Below, one piece after another: positions 30,603-33,856 of a stretch of DNA of 33,856 nucleotides. A program made the translations under genes and the position numbers. Source of the stretch: DATAVK01 sp036267755 (GTDB lineage: Bacteria; Actinomycetota; Actinomycetes; JAFAQI01). The notes below the pieces were generated by a model that did no database searches, had not been told where the DNA came from, and saw only the letters and a program-made list of their open reading frames with translations. Numbering within the stretch: the stretch's first letter is position 1; every line of letters starts with the position of its first letter. Location: positions 1 through 33,856 of the forward strand of contig DATAVK010000015.1 in NCBI GenBank assembly GCA_036267755.1, in the 5' to 3' direction.

Positions 30603-31775
30603 CTACTCGCGGATCGCCTTGAGTAGGCGGGAATCGATGTCGGCGACGCTCGCGCAGCCGCTCAACGCCATCGCCAGATCCAGCTCGGCGAGCAGGCTGC
30701 GCAGCACGTGGCGGACGCCGGCTTCGCCACCGAGCCCCAGTCCGTAGACGTAGGGACGGCCCACCAGCACCGCTCGGGCGCCCAGCGCTATCGCCTTGAC
30801 GACATCGGATCCGGTGCGTACGCCGGAGTCGAACAGCACCTCGATCCGGTCGCCGACAGCGGTCACGACGTCCGGCAACGCCTCCAGCGAGGCGATGCTG
30901 CCGTCGACCTGGCGGCCGCCGTGGTTGGACACGACGACGCCGTCCATCCCCGCGTCGGCTGCCCGCCGTGCGTCATCGGGATGCAGGACGCCCTTGAGGA
31001 CGATCGGCCCGTCCCAGTGCTCACGCAGCCATGGCAGGTCGTCCCAGGTCTTGCTGGGATCGCCGAACATCGACAGCCACCGCAGGATCGACGACGTCGG
31101 GTCGTCGTCCGGCGACCGTTCCAGCCCGGCCAGGAACGCCGGGTCGGACTCGTAGTTGGCCAGCCCGAGCCGTTGCAGGAACGGCAGGTACGCCGCGGCG
31201 AGGTCCCGAGGCCGCCAGGCGAGCGAGAAGGTGTCCAGCGTCAGAACGAGCGTGGTGAAACCAGCAGCCCGCGCCCGGCCCAGCAGCGATGCGGCGACAT
31301 CGGGGTCGCGGGGCCAGTAGAGCTGGAACCAGCGCGGCGAGTCCCCCGCCGCCTCGACGACGTCCTCCAGCCGGTACGACGACACGGTCGAGAGCGTGAA
31401 CGGCACCCGCAACGCGGCAGCTGCGCGGGCCACAGCCAGTTCGGCGTCGGGGTGCACGATCCCTTGGACGCCGACGGGGGCCAGCACGATGGGGGCCGGC
31501 ATCGCCGTACCGAGGACGGTCGTCGACAGGTCGCGCACCGAGACGTCGCGCAGGAAGCGCGGGACGATCCGCCACCGGTCGAAGGCGGCGCGGTTGGCAC
31601 GCGCCGTCGACTCGGTGCCCGCGCTGCCCGCGACGTACCCGAACGCCTCCGGCGAGAAGACCCCGGCGGCCGCGGTCTCGAGCACCCCTGGCTCCACCGG
31701 GAACTCCGGCCGGGTGCCGTCCATTCCGACCAGGTAGATCTCGTTCTGGTAGTTCGCGAAAGGTTGATCAGTCAC
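30603..31775 (-). CDS. FMN-dependent alpha-hydroxy-acid oxidase/dehydrogenase (lactate 2-monooxygenase-like)
   Basis: A 390-residue TIM-barrel flavoprotein. It shows GYVAGSAGTESTARANRAAF, the FMN-binding IVLAPVGVQGIVHPDAELA, RWFQLYWPRD, LVLTLDTFSLAWRPRDLAAA, LKGVLHPDDARRAADAG, and the catalytic SNHGGRQVDGSIASLEALP with active-site His and substrate Arg, then FDSGVRTGSDVVKAIALGA. The GWRPRDL-like segment and length recall mycobacterial lactate 2-monooxygenase; a lactate or mandelate dehydrogenase is also possible. GTG 31775 is the likely start, with CATGCT 6 nt upstream; the open frame beyond it is antisense to accA. It is divergent from the carboxylase alpha gene. Stop is TAG. Confidence 0.88.
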   Translation of the reverse strand: MTDQPFANYQNEIYLVGMDGTRPEFPVEPGVLETAAAGVFSPEAFGYVAGSAGTESTARANRAAFDRWRIVPRFLRDVSVRDLSTTVLGTAMPAPIVLAPVGVQGIVHPDAELAVARAAAALRVPFTLSTVSSYRLEDVVEAAGDSPRWFQLYWPRDPDVAASLLGRARAAGFTTLVLTLDTFSLAWRPRDLAAAYLPFLQRLGLANYESDPAFLAGLERSPDDDPTSSILRWLSMFGDPSKTWDDLPWLREHWDGPIVLKGVLHPDDARRAADAGMDGVVVSNHGGRQVDGSIASLEALPDVVTAVGDRIEVLFDSGVRTGSDVVKAIALGARAVLVGRPYVYGLGLGGEAGVRHVLRSLLAELDLAMALSGCASVADIDSRLLKAIRE

Positions 31776-31781
31776 GCCGGG

Positions 31782-31787
31782 AGCATG
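31782..31787 (-). promoter_or_regulatory. Possible -10 CATGCT for the alpha-hydroxy-acid oxidase
   Basis: CATGCT is followed by CCCGGC and GTG 31775 on the minus strand. It keeps A2 and T6 of the leaderless pattern with C at position 1. Confidence 0.3.
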
Positions 31788-31816
31788 CCACGACGGCGGC
31801 GCCCGACGGGGATCCG

Positions 31817-31822
31817 TAGAGT
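31817..31822 (+). promoter_or_regulatory. -10 element TAGAGT for the carboxylase alpha gene
   Basis: TAGAGT is followed by GCGGCGC and ATG 31830, fitting the leaderless pattern. Confidence 0.5.
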
Positions 31823-31829
31823 GCGGCGC

Positions 31830-33587
31830 ATGCGCAAGGTGCTCATCGCCAATCGCGGCGAGATCGCAGTGCGGGTGATCCGCGCGTGCCGGGACGCCGG
31901 CCTCGACAGTGTCGCGGTGTACGCCGACAGCGACCGGGACGCGCTCCACGTGCGGCTGGCTACCGACGCCTACGCTCTCGACGGGACGACGCCGGGTCAG
32001 ACCTATCTCGACATCGCCAAGCTGCTGGACGTGGCGAAGCGCAGCGGCGCCGACGCGGTCCACCCCGGCTACGGCTTCCTGTCGGAGAACGCGGAGTTCG
32101 CCTCGGCCGTGATCGAGGCCGGGCTCACGTGGATCGGGCCGCCGCCGGCCGCCATCGAGGCGCTCGGCGACAAGGTGCAGGCTCGGCACATCGCGGCCGA
32201 GGTCGGTGCACCGCTCACGCCGGGAACCCCTGACCCGGTCGACGGCGTCGAGGAGGTGCTCAGCTTCGTGGCCGAGCACGGCCTGCCGGTCGCGATCAAG
32301 GCGGCGTTCGGCGGCGGCGGCCGCGGCCTGAAGATCGCCCATGAAGGCGACGACGTGGCGGCGCTGTATGACAGCGCGGTGCGCGAGGCGGTGGCCGCGT
32401 TCGGGCGGGGCGAGTGCTTCGTGGAGCGCTACCTCGACAAGCCGCGCCACGTCGAGACCCAGATCCTCGCCGACAGCCACGGCGGCGTCATCGTCGTCGG
32501 GACCCGCGACTGCTCGTTGCAGCGGCGGCACCAGAAGGTCGTCGAGGAGGCACCGGCGCCGTTCCTCAGCGACGAGCAGCGCGAACGGATCCACGACGCG
32601 AGCAAGGCGATCGTGGCCAAGGCCGGGTACGTCGGAGCCGGCACGTGTGAGTTCCTGGTGGCCCAGGACGGCAGCGTGTCGTTCCTGGAGGTCAACACCC
32701 GGCTGCAGGTCGAGCACCCGGTCACCGAGGAGACCAGCGGCGTCGACCTGGTGCGCGCGCAGTTCGCGATCGCGGACGGGCAGCGGGTTCCCGACTCGGA
32801 CCCGGTCCCCCGCGGCCACGCCTTCGAGTTCCGGATCAACGCCGAGGACGCCGGCCGCGGCTTCCTGCCGGCTCCGGGCCGGATCACGTCGTGGCAGCTT
32901 CCGTCCGGTCCCGGGGTGCGGGTCGATGCGGGGTACGTCGATGGCGACACGGTGCCCGGCGAGTTCGACTCACTGCTGGCGAAGCTGATCGTGACCGGTG
33001 CCACGAGGCGCGAGGCGGTGGAACGATCGCGCCGCGCGCTGGCCGAGTTCGAGGTCGGCGGCATGCCGACGATCCTCGCCTTCCACCGGTTGGTGATGGC
33101 TGATCCGGCGTTCACCCCGGCCGACGACGAGACACCGTTCTCGGTCCACACCCGCTGGATCGAGACCGAGTGGACCGGCGAGGTGCCGCCGTACCCCACG
33201 CCTGTGGCGCCCGGTGAGGTCGGCGAGCGGGAGCGCGTCGTCGTCGAGGTTGGTGGGCGCCGCGTCGAGGTGTCGCTGCCCGCCGGACTCGGGGGCGGCG
33301 GTGGTCGCCCGGCCCGGCGTACCCCGCCCGGTTACCGCTCCGCGACGACCGGAGCGGCGGCGGGCGGCGACGCGCTGGTGGCGCCGATGCAGGGGACGAT
33401 CGTCAAGATCGCGGTCGCCGACGGTGACACCGTCGCGGCGGGCGATCTGGTCGTGGTGCTCGAGGCGATGAAGATGGAGCAGCCGATCACGGCCCATCAG
33501 GCCGGCACCATCTCCGGCCTCACCGCGGAGGTCGGCGCCGTGGTGACCGCGGGGGCGCAGCTCGCCACCATCACCCCCGACACCTGA
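31830..33587 (+). CDS. accA3: Acyl-CoA carboxylase alpha subunit: biotin carboxylase + BCCP (AccA3-like)
   Basis: 585 residues. Residues about 1-445 are biotin carboxylase: MRKVLIANRGEIAVRVIRAC, VHPGYGFLSENAEFA, the ATP-grasp glycine loop KAAFGGGGRGLKIA, DCSLQRRHQKVVEEAPAP, LEVNTRLQVEHPVTE and EFRINAEDAGRGFLPAPG. A linker of about 70 residues follows. The C-terminal BCCP domain has APMQGTIVKIAVADGD and the biotinylation motif EAMKMEQP with Lys548. It carboxylates biotin with ATP and bicarbonate and serves one or more beta subunits; the window has two candidates, at 17484 and 24912. Size and layout match mycobacterial AccA3. BirA at 24083 is the expected biotinylating enzyme. Confidence 0.94.
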   Translation: MRKVLIANRGEIAVRVIRACRDAGLDSVAVYADSDRDALHVRLATDAYALDGTTPGQTYLDIAKLLDVAKRSGADAVHPGYGFLSENAEFASAVIEAGLTWIGPPPAAIEALGDKVQARHIAAEVGAPLTPGTPDPVDGVEEVLSFVAEHGLPVAIKAAFGGGGRGLKIAHEGDDVAALYDSAVREAVAAFGRGECFVERYLDKPRHVETQILADSHGGVIVVGTRDCSLQRRHQKVVEEAPAPFLSDEQRERIHDASKAIVAKAGYVGAGTCEFLVAQDGSVSFLEVNTRLQVEHPVTEETSGVDLVRAQFAIADGQRVPDSDPVPRGHAFEFRINAEDAGRGFLPAPGRITSWQLPSGPGVRVDAGYVDGDTVPGEFDSLLAKLIVTGATRREAVERSRRALAEFEVGGMPTILAFHRLVMADPAFTPADDETPFSVHTRWIETEWTGEVPPYPTPVAPGEVGERERVVVEVGGRRVEVSLPAGLGGGGGRPARRTPPGYRSATTGAAAGGDALVAPMQGTIVKIAVADGDTVAAGDLVVVLEAMKMEQPITAHQAGTISGLTAEVGAVVTAGAQLATITPDT

Positions 33588-33592
33588 CCCTG

Positions 33593-33680
33593 CACCAATG
33601 GCCCATCAGTGCGCCTATAGCCCCACCAATGGGCCATAGGTGGGGCTATAGCGACACCAATGGGCCATGCGTGTGGTGGA
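33593..33680. repeat. Tandem 31-bp direct repeat, about 2.8 copies
   Basis: Copies begin at 33593, 33624 and 33655, exactly 31 bp apart. Each opens with CACCAATGG, then C or G, then CCAT, two variable bases and GTG; the first two continue with CTATAGC. Each 19-bp opening is itself a near palindrome (CAC...GTG around ATGGNCCAT). The array fills the whole gap between two convergent genes. Confidence 0.9.
33615..33651. terminator. Perfect 13-bp stem hairpin, possible bidirectional terminator
   Basis: CTATAGCCCCACC (33615-33627) pairs perfectly with GGTGGGGCTATAG (33639-33651) around an 11-nt loop. It lies between the convergent accA3-like and lpdA-like genes. There is no T-tract, common for actinobacterial terminators, so the terminator call is an inference. 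The hairpin spans the junction of two 31-bp repeat copies. Confidence 0.5.
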
Positions 33681-33856
33681 TCAGTCCTGGACGGCGAGGT
33701 GGAGCTGGCGGGCGGCCTCGGCGATGCTGCCCGACAGCGACGGGTAGATCGTGAACGTCGAGGCGAGCTGGTCGACCGAGAGGTTGTGCTGGACCGCCAA
33801 CGACACCGGCAGGATCAACTCACTGGCCCGGGGCGCCACCACGACGCCACCCAGCA
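33681..33856 (-). CDS. LpdA-like flavoprotein disulfide/quinone reductase (C-terminal part)
   Basis: Only the last 57 complete codons are in the window, ending at TGA 33681. The peptide reads LGGVVVAPRASELILPVSLA and continues with VQHNLSVDQLASTFTIYPSL and SGSIAEAARQLH. This is the dimerisation-domain end of the pyridine nucleotide-disulfide oxidoreductase family and closely recalls mycobacterial LpdA (Rv3303c), reported as an NAD(P)H-quinone reductase; the HPT/H-E active-site dyad of true lipoamide dehydrogenases is not seen here, where YPSLSGS stands in that place. The FAD and NAD domains lie beyond the right edge. It is convergent with the carboxylase alpha gene. Confidence 0.82.
   Translation of the reverse strand, partial: LGGVVVAPRASELILPVSLAVQHNLSVDQLASTFTIYPSLSGSIAEAARQLHLAVQD

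Noticed and set aside
33593..33680. CRISPR array
   Set aside because: The copies are contiguous 31-bp units without unique spacers, and no cas genes are near.

Overview
The window comes from a GC-rich (by eye roughly 70%) actinobacterium. Most cistrons overlap by 4 nt or sit a few bases apart, GTG starts are common, and most operon heads show a -10-like hexamer 6-8 nt before the start codon, the arrangement of leaderless actinobacterial transcripts. Gene content and order recall the mycobacterial neighbourhood fadE25-purE-purK-Rv3277(GtrA)-Rv3278c(PH)-birA-accD5-accE5...accA3, with lpdA nearby. No mycolate genes are seen and teichoic-acid-type genes are abundant, so a Propionibacteriales or Frankiales-like lineage is a reasonable guess; genus cannot be told from the sequence.

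Layout. (1) 1-3138, minus strand: end-truncated DUF6458 membrane protein, then the coupled operon purK-purE-isochorismate synthase. (2) 3198-14910: a cell-surface polymer island lying between purK and fadE25. Plus strand: a GT4 glycosyltransferase and a GT2/CDP-glycerol glycerophosphotransferase fusion. Minus strand: fadE25-like dehydrogenase, then fusion protein, sulfotransferase, fusion protein, sulfotransferase-like protein, an alternating two-gene module. (3) 16094-19862: GtrA, a long hairpin, an SDR oxidoreductase, an acyl-CoA carboxylase beta subunit and a glycerophosphodiester phosphodiesterase. (4) 19863-24079: a HAD-GNAT fusion coupled to a class III nucleotide cyclase, then small membrane or secreted proteins (DUF3099, an unrecognised exported protein, a DUF2510 protein, a PH-domain protein). 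(5) 24083-26695: birA divergent from an accD5-like propionyl-CoA carboxylase beta gene interrupted by one in-frame amber codon, followed by a small epsilon subunit. (6) 26631-30580: an IspD/TarI-type cytidylyltransferase, a polyprenyl-phosphate-mannose-synthase-like GT2, a second GT2, and the TagH/TagG polysaccharide ABC exporter. (7) 30603-33856: an FMN alpha-hydroxy-acid oxidase, the biotin carboxylase/BCCP alpha subunit, a tandem 31-bp repeat, and the 3' end of an lpdA-like gene.

How the genes fit together. BirA would biotinylate Lys548 of the alpha subunit, which would serve the interrupted accD5-like subunit with its epsilon partner and perhaps the second beta subunit. The cytidylyltransferase, three glycerophosphotransferase fusions, sulfotransferases, GT4/GT2 enzymes, GtrA and TagGH could together make, decorate and export a phosphodiester-linked wall polymer that may carry sulfate. 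That is an inference from gene content. The most unusual items are the in-frame TAG in the accD5-like gene, the repeated glycerophosphotransferase/sulfotransferase module with a Phe replacing the catalytic-site His in one copy, the overlapping divergent -10 elements of birA and accD5, and two structured intergenic repeats.
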